Source of the DNA: Psychromonas aquimarina ATCC BAA-1526
Lineage (GTDB): Bacteria; Pseudomonadota; Gammaproteobacteria; Enterobacterales; Psychromonadaceae
Reading direction: 5' to 3'
Assembly (NCBI RefSeq): GCF_000428725.1
Contig: NZ_KE386791.1
Span: 354,208-418,207 of the forward strand
Length of the DNA: 64,000 nt
Shown here: one piece after another, positions 1 to 10,191 of the stretch
Layout: each line of letters starts with the position of its first letter
How positions within the stretch are numbered: the first letter of the stretch is position 1
The notes under the pieces: generated by a model
Told to the model about the DNA's origin: nothing
The model's database searches: none
The model's input: the letters and a program-made list of their open reading frames with translations, nothing else
Made by a program: the position numbers and the translations under genes

Positions 1-2
1 AA

Positions 3-875
3 TTCCGCTGGGTGAGACCCTGGGTAAACGAAGACGGACACTCTATTGAAGGAAATCTGGTTGCATCTGTTCCCAAGCAGGAAACCTCTATCACTTACTC
101 AATACCGCTGGAAGACCCTTTATATAATTATTTTTCCATACAAAGCGGTTATAAACATGTTGATCAGAATGATACCGTCACCCATCAATATCTGTTTGGT
201 TTGAATCGTCACTGGCGGTTATCAAATAACTGGCTGCAGACTGCGTTTATACGATACGACCATGAAAATGGTATTCAGGGCCAGGAAAGTTATTCAACGG
301 ATCTGATTCTCCCTGGAGTAAGTTTCAGCAACAGCCGCAGCAGAGGCGGCATTAATGCGAACTGGGGAAGCAAACATATGTTTTCATTGGAAGTATCAAA
401 CCAGTGGTGGTTATCAAGCTCAGACTTAGTGAAAGTTTACGGCAGTTCAAAGTTTATCCGCACTTATAATGAACACCAGTTTGTTGCTTCTATGGAGCTT
501 GGTGCTATCTATGCTGACTCTATTAATGATGTACCGTCTTCTATGCGGTTCTTTACCGGTGGAGACCAGAGTATCCGTGGTTATGATTACGAAAAAATCG
601 CTCCGAGAGACGGCAGCGGTTTATTGATCGGCGGACGTTATTTGACGGTCGGCAGTTTGGAATATCGAATGCCGGTAACAGAAAACTGGAAACTGGCACT
701 GTTTACCGATGCAGGTACTGCAACTAATGATTATTCCGAGGAGGTTTCAATAGGAGCCGGAGCCGGGGTTGTATGGGCATCACCGGTTGGTCCGATCCGT
801 CTGTATATTGCTAAGCCGCTTACCGAGACAGAAAATTCTTTTACATTCCACTTTATGATCGGTCCTGAATTATGA
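3..875 (+). CDS. tamA: TamA outer-membrane translocation and assembly protein (5' truncated by window edge)
   Basis: Only the C-terminal part is present; the frame is open from base 3, so the start lies upstream of the window. TamA is an Omp85-family outer-membrane protein that works with TamB. What is visible is the C-terminal beta-barrel: alternating aromatic strands, the Omp85 signature GGDQSIRGYDYE near 560-600 (the conserved RGY/RGF element in the barrel lumen), and a terminal strand ending in a Gly-Pro-Glu-Leu tail. It overlaps tamB by four bases (ATGA), so the two are translationally coupled, as expected for the tamAB operon. The family call is firm. The POTRA domains are outside the window. 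Confidence 0.9.
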   Translation, partial: FRWVRPWVNEDGHSIEGNLVASVPKQETSITYSIPLEDPLYNYFSIQSGYKHVDQNDTVTHQYLFGLNRHWRLSNNWLQTAFIRYDHENGIQGQESYSTDLILPGVSFSNSRSRGGINANWGSKHMFSLEVSNQWWLSSSDLVKVYGSSKFIRTYNEHQFVASMELGAIYADSINDVPSSMRFFTGGDQSIRGYDYEKIAPRDGSGLLIGGRYLTVGSLEYRMPVTENWKLALFTDAGTATNDYSEEVSIGAGAGVVWASPVGPIRLYIAKPLTETENSFTFHFMIGPEL

Positions 876-3800
876 GCTTGAAATCTACAATACTGACAGT
901 CAGCAAGTTCAGTATTATTACCGTGCTTTCCCTTGTAACTGCAGTGCTGCTGAGTATTAGTCTGCTGCTGTTTACCCATTCCGGCGGCAGGCTGGTTTTT
1001 GCCGCTCTCGAGCAAATCGAATCTCGCTTTTCAATTGAGCTGCAAAGCGGCAGTATATTTAACTCACCAGTCTACTCAGATATTAGCTGGAATGACGGTG
1101 AAACAAAGATTTCCATAAACTCTGCCAGTTATATTTTTGACTGGTCCTGTCTGTTTAACAAGCTCTGTTTACAGCAGCTGAATGTTTCCGGCGCAGATAT
1201 TATTATTGCCGATACAAATAACGGCAGCCAGCCGCCGCCGTCAGAAACACAGGCGGTCATTGATATGCAGCTGCCTGTAGAAGTTGAACTGAAGGGAATC
1301 AACCTGTCGGATATTTATTTTGCACTAGGCGGGTTAAGCGTGGAGCTGCAGAATCTTTCATTACAGGCACACGGCTTAGATAAAGATATTTCAGTCAGCA
1401 GTGCTGTTAACGGTTTACTGGTGACTTTACCTGAAGCCGCAGAAACGCAGCAGGCAGCTTCTTCATCGGAAAAATTACAAAGCATTCCAGCATTATTAAA
1501 AGAGGGGGATCTGCCGGAGATAATTCTGCCGCTTAACCTGTCTATAGCTCCCATTACAGTTAGCGATTTTAAGTTGAAACAGGGAGAACAGGAATTATTT
1601 AAACTTAACTCATTAGACACACAGTTTAAGTTTATTCACTCTAAACTTACCATTGATTCATTAGTGCTCGATATTCCGGAAACCGATCTCAGCCTTGCTG
1701 GAGATATTGATTTCACTGAAAGATATCCGTTAAATATTGAACTGAACGGCAAGCTGAAATCAATGAAGCAGCTGCAGCCCGCTTCACTATTAGCAGGCCA
1801 GCTCTATAATATTAAAAGCTCGGGAAACCTGGCACAACTAAGCACTGATTTAAGCTTATCTAAGAAAATATCAATGCAGCTGCAGACGCAGGTTAATCTG
1901 TTTGCAGAGAACTTACCGCATAAACTGGATTTAAACTGGCAGAATTTACGCTGGCCGTTAACAGAGACTGAGCAGTACTCATCTAAACAGGGAAGAGTGC
2001 AGAGTACCGGCAGTGCGGATAATTATCAGCTTAAGATTAATACTGACTACCTGATTGAGAATGTGCCCGCAGGTCAGCTGTCCCTGTCTGCCCGGGGGAA
2101 TTTACAGGAGCTTAATCTGCAGCAGTTAATTGTTCACACGTTAGACGGCTCGGTAAACCTCTCCGGCCTGCTTAACTGGCAGGACAGTATTAAATGGCAG
2201 GACAGTATTAAATGGCAGGACAGTATTAAATGGCAGGGGCAGTTGTTCTTAGATGCTGTAGATTTAAAGCAGCTTAACACTGAGTATACGGGTAACTTCT
2301 CCGGCCTGATTAAACAAAATGCGCTCGTAAAACTGCAGGAGGGGGCTGCACCGAGCTGGGATTTTTCCATACCGGAAATGGATGTTAACGGTACTTTCCT
2401 GGATCTGCCGTTTTCACTAAGCGGACAGTTATCCGGTGATGATAAAAGCGGTATTGCATTTAACGATTTTATTGTGCATAACGCAGATAACAAATTCAAT
2501 ATTAACGGCAGCTTTGCACAGGAAAGTGACCTGACTATTGCTTTAAACATTGTTGATTTAGGGCACGCTCTGCTTGATAGTCACGGCGCTATCAGTGGCA
2601 ACGTTGCAGTCAAAGGTCCTATGGAAAACTTAAGTGTTAAAGCGGATCTACAGGGGCAGGAAGTAAGTTATCAGACATCATCACTTGGGCATTTTAAACT
2701 TTCCAGTGACTCAGTTATCTCTGCACAGCCGCAGGTATTTTTAGATATAAATGCCGCTGAGATTGTTGTGAACGATCATCTAATTCAATCCGCCGCAGTC
2801 AGGGTTCGAAATACCGGCAGCAGCGCAGAGGCGCAGGTACATGCAGTTGATTTGTCCATAGACAGCGAACTGCTGTCAACGGATCTGCAGGTTAAACTGA
2901 CTCAGGAAAAAGATAAGTGGCTGACGGCGCTGAGCACAGCCGTTATTGATATCTCCAGTCAGCGTCTTACTTTAAACAGACCTTTTGATGTAATTGTTGA
3001 AAATAATCAGGTAACACTGACTGAGCACTGCTGGCAGTCATCGAATAAGATGTCAGCCGAAAGCGGAAAGTTGTGTATTAATAAATTTACTGCCGGAGAT
3101 TACGGCGACATTATTTTTGATATTGACTCATATTTATTAAGCGGCCTGGATCCGCTGCTGCCTGCAGAGCTGAAACTTGACGGAGCTGTATCTGCTAATG
3201 CGGATATTAAGTGGGTAAAAGAGCAGAAACCTGAGTTTGATATTAACCTTTTTTCCAAAGATATGGCGGTTAAAGTTAATCTGGAAAAAAGTGCACAAGG
3301 GCAGGTTATATATCCGGTGCAGTCATTTGATATCAGCCTTAAAGGCAATGAACAGCAGACTGATTTATCTGCACTGATTTTTTCAGATAAATTAATCGAT
3401 ACAAAAATCCAGGGAAAAGTCTTCCCCTATAAAAAAGAAGCAGGTATTGAAGCATCGGTTAATATAGATATTCCCGATTTTTCACCGTTTGCTGTACTTG
3501 TCCCGCAGCTTGAGAAATTAACCGGCAGTCTGCACAGTGACCTTGATGTTAACGGCCCGCTGGCAAATCCGATTGTTAATGGTTTAATTAATTTCAATGA
3601 TATCAGAATCACTGCCGTCGGCAGCCCGGTGCAGATAAACCGTTTAAACACCCTGATTACAGTTCGTGATACAAGAGCGGAGATAAACGGCTCTTTCTAC
3701 ACTGGAGACTCACAGCAGAAAGAAAACAGTAAACCGGCCAAGCAGATTGTAAACAGTGCACTTGGTATTATTAACAGTTCATTAAATGTTGTCGGCATCA

Positions 3801-4864
3801 AATCTAAACAGCAGCAGCTGGCAGAGGAGCAGGCCAAAGCAGCGGCCGGAGAGACAGACACCGGCAAAGCATTTATTAAAGGACAGTTTGACTGGAAGAA
3901 AAAATTAAAAGGTAACCTGCACTTCTTTGCTAATAAGCTGGAGATTTATGATTACGAAAAAATTGATCTGCTAATCAGTCCGGATCTGCAGTTAGTAATA
4001 GATGAATATATTGAATTAAAAGGTAAAGTACTGGTTAATCAGGGGCGAATTACCGTTAAAGACTTGCCGGAGGGAGCTGTGACAACATCTAAAGATGTTG
4101 TTGTTATAGACATAGAAAAACCCAAGGATGCCTCTACATTACCCATCAAAATTGATCTTGAAGTTGATCTTGGTTCAAAACTGCAGGTTATTGCAATGGG
4201 ACTGGATACCTTTGTTAACGGTAATATGCTGATAGCTAAAGAGCCGCAGAAAGCATTAACAATTAACGGCGAGTTAAATTTTGTCGATGGAAGTTACCGC
4301 TCTCTAGGCCAGCAGCTGGTTCTGCAGAAAAGCCGTGTTATCTTTCAAGGTGCTCCAGACTCGCCGTATATCTCCATCGAAGCAATACGAGATCCCAATA
4401 ATATCGAAGACGGTGTCACTGCAGGAGTGCGTGTTACCGGCACACCGGATCAGTTAAAACTGGTTATATTTTCTGATCCGTCAATGTCGCAGCAGGATGC
4501 TTTATCTTACATTACCCGCGGTAAATCATTAGATGCGGCTTCCGACGGCAGCAGCAGTAGTAATCAGTTAGCCAGTATGCTGGTTAGTATCGGTGCTGGT
4601 CAGTCTGAAGATTTAGTGACAAATTTAGGCAACACGGTCGGCATTAAAGATCTTTCACTTTCATCAAGCGGCAGCGGTGATCAGCAGTCGGTTGGTGTCA
4701 GCGGCTATATTGCACCGGGTATACAGTTAAGTTACGGTGTGGGGGTTTTTGACAGCTTTACCATACTGGCAATACGCTATGAATTATTCGAACGTTTTTA
4801 CATTGAAGCATCCAACGGGATTTATCAAGCGGTTGATGCCTATTATCAGTTTGACTGGGATTAG
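872..4864 (+). CDS. tamB: TamB, inner-membrane/periplasmic translocation-assembly protein
   Basis: A 1330-residue protein with one N-terminal membrane helix (about residues 8-35), then a very long periplasmic region of amphipathic beta-strands, and a C-terminal DUF490/TamB domain from about residue 980 (the motif GDLNFVDGSYRSLGQ-like stretch, then ISYITRGKSL-like and a final aromatic beta segment ending YYQFDWD). TamB is an AsmA-like bridge thought to carry phospholipid, and to assist assembly of some outer-membrane proteins, between the two membranes with TamA. Length fits the family (about 1250-1300). It starts inside the tamA stop codon. An 18-bp unit is tandemly repeated near 2177-2230, adding in-frame DSIKWQ repeats. 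Identification is based on context plus C-terminal features. Confidence 0.92.
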   Translation: MSLKSTILTVSKFSIITVLSLVTAVLLSISLLLFTHSGGRLVFAALEQIESRFSIELQSGSIFNSPVYSDISWNDGETKISINSASYIFDWSCLFNKLCLQQLNVSGADIIIADTNNGSQPPPSETQAVIDMQLPVEVELKGINLSDIYFALGGLSVELQNLSLQAHGLDKDISVSSAVNGLLVTLPEAAETQQAASSSEKLQSIPALLKEGDLPEIILPLNLSIAPITVSDFKLKQGEQELFKLNSLDTQFKFIHSKLTIDSLVLDIPETDLSLAGDIDFTERYPLNIELNGKLKSMKQLQPASLLAGQLYNIKSSGNLAQLSTDLSLSKKISMQLQTQVNLFAENLPHKLDLNWQNLRWPLTETEQYSSKQGRVQSTGSADNYQLKINTDYLIENVPAGQLSLSARGNLQELNLQQLIVHTLDGSVNLSGLLNWQDSIKWQDSIKWQDSIKWQGQLFLDAVDLKQLNTEYTGNFSGLIKQNALVKLQEGAAPSWDFSIPEMDVNGTFLDLPFSLSGQLSGDDKSGIAFNDFIVHNADNKFNINGSFAQESDLTIALNIVDLGHALLDSHGAISGNVAVKGPMENLSVKADLQGQEVSYQTSSLGHFKLSSDSVISAQPQVFLDINAAEIVVNDHLIQSAAVRVRNTGSSAEAQVHAVDLSIDSELLSTDLQVKLTQEKDKWLTALSTAVIDISSQRLTLNRPFDVIVENNQVTLTEHCWQSSNKMSAESGKLCINKFTAGDYGDIIFDIDSYLLSGLDPLLPAELKLDGAVSANADIKWVKEQKPEFDINLFSKDMAVKVNLEKSAQGQVIYPVQSFDISLKGNEQQTDLSALIFSDKLIDTKIQGKVFPYKKEAGIEASVNIDIPDFSPFAVLVPQLEKLTGSLHSDLDVNGPLANPIVNGLINFNDIRITAVGSPVQINRLNTLITVRDTRAEINGSFYTGDSQQKENSKPAKQIVNSALGIINSSLNVVGIKSKQQQLAEEQAKAAAGETDTGKAFIKGQFDWKKKLKGNLHFFANKLEIYDYEKIDLLISPDLQLVIDEYIELKGKVLVNQGRITVKDLPEGAVTTSKDVVVIDIEKPKDASTLPIKIDLEVDLGSKLQVIAMGLDTFVNGNMLIAKEPQKALTINGELNFVDGSYRSLGQQLVLQKSRVIFQGAPDSPYISIEAIRDPNNIEDGVTAGVRVTGTPDQLKLVIFSDPSMSQQDALSYITRGKSLDAASDGSSSSNQLASMLVSIGAGQSEDLVTNLGNTVGIKDLSLSSSGSGDQQSVGVSGYIAPGIQLSYGVGVFDSFTILAIRYELFERFYIEASNGIYQAVDAYYQFDWD
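2177..2230 (+). repeat. 18-bp tandem repeat x3 inside tamB
   Basis: Three perfect copies of TGGCAGGACAGTATTAAA lie head to tail (2177, 2195, 2213), followed by the first bases of a fourth copy. The repeat is a multiple of three, so it only adds six-residue WQDSIK units to a beta-strand region. Perfect identity suggests recent slippage expansion. Confidence 0.9.
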
Positions 4865-4892
4865 TTCTGAGGCAGCTGTTTGTTGTTAGAAA

Positions 4893-4921
4893 ACCGGCTC
4901 TGTTGTCACAAGAGCCGGTCT
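4893..4921. terminator. Bidirectional terminator between tamB and the TRAP permease gene
   Basis: A perfect stem, ACCGGCTCT pairing with AGAGCCGGT, sits between two convergent genes. On the minus strand the stem is followed by TTTTC, so it should act mainly on the TRAP operon, and it can also block tamB read-through. Confidence 0.75.
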
Positions 4922-4949
4922 ATATCGATATATGGCTTGTGTATCAGTG

Positions 4950-7553
4950 TTAAATGGTTTGTGTCTCAGCTTCAACTGACTCCGCTTTCTGCTTACGACG
5001 TCTGCTTATCTGAAGCATATAGACTAACCAGACAAGTAACAGTGCAGGGATATAAACCAGCTGTTTAGCAAAACGCTGATTAGGCTGCTGTACCGCCAGA
5101 ATTACCTGATCAAAATCCAGACCGGCTTGTTCCGCGGCGCTGCCCCAGGTAACCATATCGACTACAGTTTCACCTTTGTCATTCTCAAGCAGGGTCAAAC
5201 CGACCTCTTCAAGACGCTGCTGACCTGTGCCTTGAGCAGGAAGCTCAAGTACTACCACGGTTTGTTTCTGTTCGCCTTTTATTGTGTTATAGGCCGTCTT
5301 AAGACGAAGCGGCTGTCCAGGTTCTATATTGTCAATTACTTTAGTTATTTCGCTGCCGGGATGATCAATGAATTCCGGTGCATAACGGTTCTGCCAGAAG
5401 TCAGGACGGGCAAGTGAGAATGCAGCCAGGATCAGTAAAAGAGTTTCCACTGGTTTGTTACGCGCGAAGAAGTAACCTTGAACCGCGGCTGCAAAGAAAC
5501 ACATTGCCGTAAGAGTAACAACAAAGATAAAAGCCGCATGCCAGAAGCTGTCGATGCCGACCAGAATAATATCGGTATTAAAGATAAACATAAAAGGCAA
5601 GACGGCAGTCAGCATTGCATATTTAAAGGCTTGAACTCCGGTCTTAATCGGATCGGCCTTCGAAATAGCCGAAGCTGCAAATGCGGCCAGACCTACCGGA
5701 GGGGTGATATCGGCCATAATACCAAAGTAAAAAACAAACAGATGTACAGCAATCAGCGGTACTATCATGCCGTGCTGCGCACCTAGGGTCATTACAACCG
5801 GCGCCATTAAACTAGATACCACAATATAATTAGCGGTTGTCGGCAGGCCTAAACCTAAAATCAGGCTGATCACTGCAATTAGTACCAGCATCACCATCAA
5901 GCTGCCGCCGGAAAGTACTTCTACCAGCTCAGTCATAACCGGGCCAAGTCCCGTCAGGGTTACAGCGCCTACTACAATACCAGCAGCTGCGGTGGCAACA
6001 CCGATACCTATCATATTGCGGGCACCGGTTTCTAATCCGGACATCAGGTCATCAACACCGAGTTTAAACTCTTCGCTGAAATTACTTTGTTTTCTGAAAA
6101 AAGCAAACATCGGCTTTTGTGTCAGCAGAATAAACATCATAAATGCCGCCGCATAAAAAGCAGAGAGCCCAGGAGACAGCTGTTCAACCATCAGACACCA
6201 GACAAGGATGATAACAGGCAGCAGGAAGTGCAGACCGGATTTCACTGTCGGGCCTAATTCCGGAAGAGAATCGACAGGTTTGCTCGGATCATCAATTTCC
6301 AAATCCGGGTACTTAGCACTATGTGCAACCAGTGCGATATATGAAGCTAATACAGTCGCCGCAATAACAAAAACAGCTGTTCCGCCCAAAGCAGCCTGGA
6401 TTAAATTAAGGCCAAAATAAACGACACCGGCAAGAATAAACAGACTGGAAAGGGTAATGCCGGAGCGCAGCAGGCGAATCTTCCAGGGGGCAGGTGCTGC
6501 TGTGCGTTTAATACCTTTAAGGTTGGCCTTTAATGCTTCGAGATGCATGATATACAGGAAAGTCAAATAGGCTGCTATGGCCGGAATAAAGGCGTGCTTA
6601 ATTACATCCACATAAGGAATACCTACATACTCAACCATTAGAAAGGCCGCCGCGCCCATTATCGGCGGCATAATCTGTCCGTAACAGGAGGAAGCGACTT
6701 CAACAGCGCCGGCTTTTTCAGGCGGCATGCCCATACGTTTCATTAATGGAATGGTGAAGGTGCCCGTTGTTACTACGTTGGCTATTGAAGAACCCGAAAT
6801 TAATCCGGTCATACCGGATGCTAAAACCGCCGCTTTTGCCGGACCGCCGCGCATATGACCTAATAAAGCAAACGCCATTTTTATAAAGTAATTACCGGCA
6901 CCGGCTTTTTCCAGCAGGGCGCCGAATAATACAAACAGAAAGACAAAACTGGTTGATACGCCAAGCGCAATGCCGAATACACCTTCCGAGGTGATCCATA
7001 GATGACTGGCAGCTTTGGCCAGTGATGCGCCGCGGTGTGAAATTACTTCCGGCATCATAGGACCGGCAAATATATACACTAAGAATACACCGGCAACGAG
7101 CATCAGTGCAGGCCCTAATGCGCGGCGAGTTGCTTCTAAAAGCAGCACCATACCTGTTACTGCAGCCGCAATATCCATAGTAATCGGTGCGCCCGGGCGT
7201 GTTGCCAGATCTCTGTAAAATACAAAAAGATATACTGCACAAGCGGCGCCGGTCAGGGCAAATAACCAGTCCTGTATTGGTACGCGGTTTCTTGGTGAAT
7301 TTTTAAAAGCAGGAAATGCTGTGAAAGCTAAGAATACTGCAAATGACAGATGAATAACCCGGGCTTGAGAATCGTTAATGATACCGAAGTTAAGTGTAAA
7401 CGGCAGTGGTGATGCATACCATAATTGAAACAGTGCCCAGGTTAAGGCAACAATGGAAATAAACCTGCCGCTGATACCTTCTGGCTGGCGGGCACCGGAA
7501 TCGACGTTTGCCGCCATTTCCTGTAACTGTGTTGAAGTTTGAGTATTTTGCAT
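4950..7553 (-). CDS. TRAP transporter permease, fused 4TM/12TM subunits (TAXI class)
   Basis: An inner-membrane permease of 867 residues that fuses the small (DctQ-like, 4TM) and large (DctM-like, 12TM) TRAP subunits. This fusion is typical of TAXI-type systems, which take up organic acids using a sodium gradient. Many hydrophobic helices are visible. The large-subunit core contains GLISGSSIANVVTTGTFTIP and the later GLGLPTTANYIVVSSL, two classic DctM repeats. The C-terminal about 120 residues form the soluble domain usually called DUF3394, followed by a last helix and a basic tail. I start it at the ATG ending at 7553 (MQNTQTST); the open frame runs further upstream into the binding-protein gene but has no better start. 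Its partner binding protein lies immediately upstream. Confidence 0.9.
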   Translation of the reverse strand: MQNTQTSTQLQEMAANVDSGARQPEGISGRFISIVALTWALFQLWYASPLPFTLNFGIINDSQARVIHLSFAVFLAFTAFPAFKNSPRNRVPIQDWLFALTGAACAVYLFVFYRDLATRPGAPITMDIAAAVTGMVLLLEATRRALGPALMLVAGVFLVYIFAGPMMPEVISHRGASLAKAASHLWITSEGVFGIALGVSTSFVFLFVLFGALLEKAGAGNYFIKMAFALLGHMRGGPAKAAVLASGMTGLISGSSIANVVTTGTFTIPLMKRMGMPPEKAGAVEVASSCYGQIMPPIMGAAAFLMVEYVGIPYVDVIKHAFIPAIAAYLTFLYIMHLEALKANLKGIKRTAAPAPWKIRLLRSGITLSSLFILAGVVYFGLNLIQAALGGTAVFVIAATVLASYIALVAHSAKYPDLEIDDPSKPVDSLPELGPTVKSGLHFLLPVIILVWCLMVEQLSPGLSAFYAAAFMMFILLTQKPMFAFFRKQSNFSEEFKLGVDDLMSGLETGARNMIGIGVATAAAGIVVGAVTLTGLGPVMTELVEVLSGGSLMVMLVLIAVISLILGLGLPTTANYIVVSSLMAPVVMTLGAQHGMIVPLIAVHLFVFYFGIMADITPPVGLAAFAASAISKADPIKTGVQAFKYAMLTAVLPFMFIFNTDIILVGIDSFWHAAFIFVVTLTAMCFFAAAVQGYFFARNKPVETLLLILAAFSLARPDFWQNRYAPEFIDHPGSEITKVIDNIEPGQPLRLKTAYNTIKGEQKQTVVVLELPAQGTGQQRLEEVGLTLLENDKGETVVDMVTWGSAAEQAGLDFDQVILAVQQPNQRFAKQLVYIPALLLVWLVYMLQISRRRKQKAESVEAETQTI

Positions 7554-7644
7554 ATAGTTAATTCTTTTCAAGGATAGGAGAAACTTTTGCGCAGATACCC
7601 AGATTAAGAACTGTGTATAAATAAAACGGCAAAAGAGGGAGGTG

Positions 7645-7672
7645 AAAAAGCGCCACCGAAGTGCCGCTTTCA
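7645..7672 (-). terminator. Intercistronic hairpin/attenuator between the TAXI binding protein and the permease
   Basis: Read on the minus strand: AAAGCGGCAC, a TTCG tetraloop, then GTGGCGCTTTTT. This is a compact stem with a UUCG loop and a U tract placed just after the stop codon of the binding-protein gene. It should end part of the transcription and give more binding protein than permease. Confidence 0.75.
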
Positions 7673-7680
7673 GTCGCTTA

Positions 7681-8640
7681 CTAAAGCAAACCGCTTTCCT
7701 TAAAATACTTAGCCGCACCTGGATGCATCGGTGCTGTATTGCCGTCTAACATATCTGATTTTTCAATATCAGCAAAACCCGGATGCAGTCTGCGGAAAGT
7801 GTCAAAATTATCAAATACTGCTTTTACAGCCTGATAGATAGTTTCATTCGACGTTTTAGCACTGGCTACAACTGTTGCCTTAGCGCCCAGTGTTGTTACC
7901 GTCTGCTCATTGCCGCGATACATGCCGCCGGGTACGTCATAAGAGACGTAATATGGCGTATCTTCTATCAGTTTTTTAACAGTTGTATCATCAACACTGA
8001 CTATATTCGTTTCGCATGAGGTGGTTGCTTCTTTAATTGCTCCGTTAGGGTGACCGACAAAATAGACCATGACATCTATTTTATTATCGCAAAGTGCCTG
8101 TGCCTGCTCGGCTGCTTTCAGCTCTGATGTAAGGCGGAAATCGCTGCTTTCCCAGCCTTTTGCATCCATCAGAACTTCCATTGTGGCACGTTGACCTGAG
8201 CCGGGCTCACCAATATTTACCCGTTTGCCTTTCAGATCATCAAAAGTTTTGATATTGGCATCTTTACGCGCTACAACCGTGAAAGCTTCCGTATAGATAG
8301 AAAAAACACTGCGAAGATCTTCGTATTTACCCGCTTTTGCAAAGGCTCCTTTACCGTTATAAGCATCGTACTGCTGATCCGACTGTGCAACACCTAAGCT
8401 TAATTCACCGGCACGAAGTGTGTTGAGGTTGTATACAGAGCCGCCGGTACTTTCGACGTTACAGCGAATTCCGTGATCACTGTTATCTTTGTTGATCAAG
8501 CGGCACATTCCGCCGCCGGCAGGGTAATAAACTCCAGTAACACCGCCGGTACCGATAGTTAGGAATTCTTGAGCTTGAGTCAGTGGAGCAAGAGTTACTG
8601 CAGTGAAAGCAGCCGCTGCCAAAAGGGATTTATTCTTCAT
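7681..8640 (-). CDS. TAXI family TRAP transporter solute-binding protein
   Basis: A 319-residue periplasmic receptor with a clear Sec signal peptide (MKNKSLLAAAAFTAVTLAP, cleavage near AQA). The mature start FLTIGTGGVTGVYYPAGGG is the hallmark of TAXI proteins (TRAP-associated extracytoplasmic immunogenic). The following region with LNTLRAGELSLGVAQSDQ and GEPGSGQRATMEVLMDA also fits the fold. It captures a small organic substrate, possibly a dicarboxylate or glutamate-like acid, and delivers it to the fused permease encoded next. The ligand cannot be read from sequence. It is the first gene of a two-gene operon, transcribed divergently from rihA. Confidence 0.92.
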   Translation of the reverse strand: MKNKSLLAAAAFTAVTLAPLTQAQEFLTIGTGGVTGVYYPAGGGMCRLINKDNSDHGIRCNVESTGGSVYNLNTLRAGELSLGVAQSDQQYDAYNGKGAFAKAGKYEDLRSVFSIYTEAFTVVARKDANIKTFDDLKGKRVNIGEPGSGQRATMEVLMDAKGWESSDFRLTSELKAAEQAQALCDNKIDVMVYFVGHPNGAIKEATTSCETNIVSVDDTTVKKLIEDTPYYVSYDVPGGMYRGNEQTVTTLGAKATVVASAKTSNETIYQAVKAVFDNFDTFRRLHPGFADIEKSDMLDGNTAPMHPGAAKYFKESGLL

Positions 8641-9049
8641 TTTGTATCCTCTACGAGTGTTTTTGAATTGTTACCGCCCGTAAAGCAAAACGAATTCAGC
8701 AATAGTCCAGGCGGTTACATTATCATCATATTCGCCTGATCCATGGCTGTCTTTCATTCGTCGACGATGTTAACAAAATGTTACTTGGGCAGCAGTGATG
8801 CAGCATGCGCTTTGCTAAAATATAATTTTTATATTACTTTCTGCATATGAAAATATTTGCTTTTATTAACCACAAACAGGACTTTAAGGAGCACAGAACA
8901 GAGCGGCTAATATCGATGTAGTGTATTGATTAAGTACTGATTTATAAGTGAAATTGAAGCATTATCTGTTTTAAAATGTGAAGGTTAACGCATTACCAGT
9001 GCTGCGGCCGTGTTAATCTGCTTTTTTGTTAAAATAAAGGAGTTAGACA
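8641..9049. other. Divergent intergenic region between the TAXI gene and rihA
   Basis: This 409-bp spacer must hold both promoters. A strong Shine-Dalgarno (AAAGGAG) precedes the rihA ATG. I see a half CRP-like TGTGA near 8977 but no convincing full palindrome, and no ORF. Confidence 0.5.
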
Positions 9050-9988
9050 ATGACACGCCCGATAATTCTAGATTGTGATCCCGGCCATGATGATGCGATT
9101 GCGCTTATTCTTGCACTTAGCAGTGATGCTTTTTCTCCACTAGCAGTGACCACAAGTGCTGGTAATCAGACCCCGGATAAAACGCTTAATAATGCGCTGC
9201 GCATCCTCACCCTGCTAAAACGCAGCGATATTCCAGTGGCGGGCGGGGCGCCTAAACCACTGTCTAGAGAGTTAATTATTGCCGATAATGTCCACGGTGA
9301 GACGGGACTTGACGGCCCCAAACTACCCGATCCTGGTTTTTCTCCCGTAACTCTAACGGCTGTTGAACTGATGGCGCTGCAGCTTAAGGAAAGCCGTGAA
9401 CCTGTAACACTTGTGCCGACGGGGCCGCTGACCAATATTGCTATACTGCTGACCGGTCATCCTGAACTTCATCATAAAATTGAACGGATAGTGTTAATGG
9501 GTGGTGCAGCCGGCGTAGGAAACTGGACACCGGCAGCTGAATTTAATATTTATGTTGATCCAGAAGCTGCTGATATTGTGTTTAAATCCGGTATCCCTAT
9601 TACCATGTGCGGTCTGGATGTTACGCATCGAGCACAGATTATGGATGAAGATATAGAGCGGATCCGCGCCGTTGATAATCCGATTGCGTTATGTGTGGCT
9701 GAGCTTCTCGACTTCTTTATGGTTTACCACAGAGATCCTAAATGGGGATTTGCCGGTGCGCCGCTTCATGATCCATGTACTATCGCCTGGATGCTTAAAC
9801 CTGAATTGTTTGAAGCGCAGGAATGCTGGGTCGGAATTGAAACTAAAGGTGAGCTTACTCAGGGAATGACTGTGGTTGACCGTTATCAGCTGACAGGAAA
9901 TAAAACTAACGCGACAGTTTTATTTGATCTGGACAGAGAGGGGTTTGTCGATCTCTTAGTTGAAAGCCTGCAGGCATACGGCCGCTAA
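9050..9988 (+). CDS. rihA: Inosine-uridine-preferring nucleoside hydrolase (RihA type)
   Basis: A 312-residue cytoplasmic enzyme that hydrolyses the N-glycosidic bond of ribonucleosides to base and ribose. The N-terminal [16 protein letters not shown] contains the aspartate cluster (D-x-D-x-x-x-D-D) that holds the catalytic calcium. The segment [16 protein letters not shown], the [14 protein letters not shown] motif and the C-terminal [19 protein letters not shown] closely follow E. coli RihA as I remember it, including [17 protein letters not shown]. Length is normal. It stands alone, with a good AAAGGAG ribosome site. In such bacteria it salvages pyrimidine nucleosides and fits with nupC elsewhere in the window. 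Confidence 0.93.
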   Translation: MTRPIILDCDPGHDDAIALILALSSDAFSPLAVTTSAGNQTPDKTLNNALRILTLLKRSDIPVAGGAPKPLSRELIIADNVHGETGLDGPKLPDPGFSPVTLTAVELMALQLKESREPVTLVPTGPLTNIAILLTGHPELHHKIERIVLMGGAAGVGNWTPAAEFNIYVDPEAADIVFKSGIPITMCGLDVTHRAQIMDEDIERIRAVDNPIALCVAELLDFFMVYHRDPKWGFAGAPLHDPCTIAWMLKPELFEAQECWVGIETKGELTQGMTVVDRYQLTGNKTNATVLFDLDREGFVDLLVESLQAYGR

Positions 9989-10103
9989 AATAAGTAAATT
10001 TAAAAAATTTGAGTGTTTGTCCTGTTCGGGCAAGCCTCAATTAAGCGCTGTTCAAAGTATTTTAACAGTCTGTGTTTGTAAGGAATTTCCTGCTGCCAAA
10101 GGA

Positions 10104-10132
10104 TTTACAAAATCCATTGTAGACTATATATT
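10104..10132 (+). promoter_or_regulatory. Predicted sigma-70 promoter of matP
   Basis: The -35 element TTTACA (10104-10109) and -10 element TATATT (10127-10132) are separated by 17 bp. Transcription would start near 10139, immediately before the matS site at 10143. Confidence 0.6.
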
Positions 10133-10142
10133 TGCACAAAGT

Positions 10143-10155
10143 GTGACACTGTCAC
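10143..10155. promoter_or_regulatory. matS site 1, in the matP leader (putative autoregulatory operator)
   Basis: GTGACACTGTCAC is a perfect match to the E. coli matS consensus GTGACRNYGTCAC. It lies just downstream of the predicted matP start point and 37 bp before the matP ATG. MatP bound here would block its own gene. Confidence 0.85.
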
Positions 10156-10191
10156 AAATTATTTTTATCAATCAAAATCTAAAGAGCTAAA

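Noticed and set aside
1315-3651. Antisense frames over tamB
   Set aside because: They mirror the strong beta-sheet coding pattern of tamB and have no start signals.
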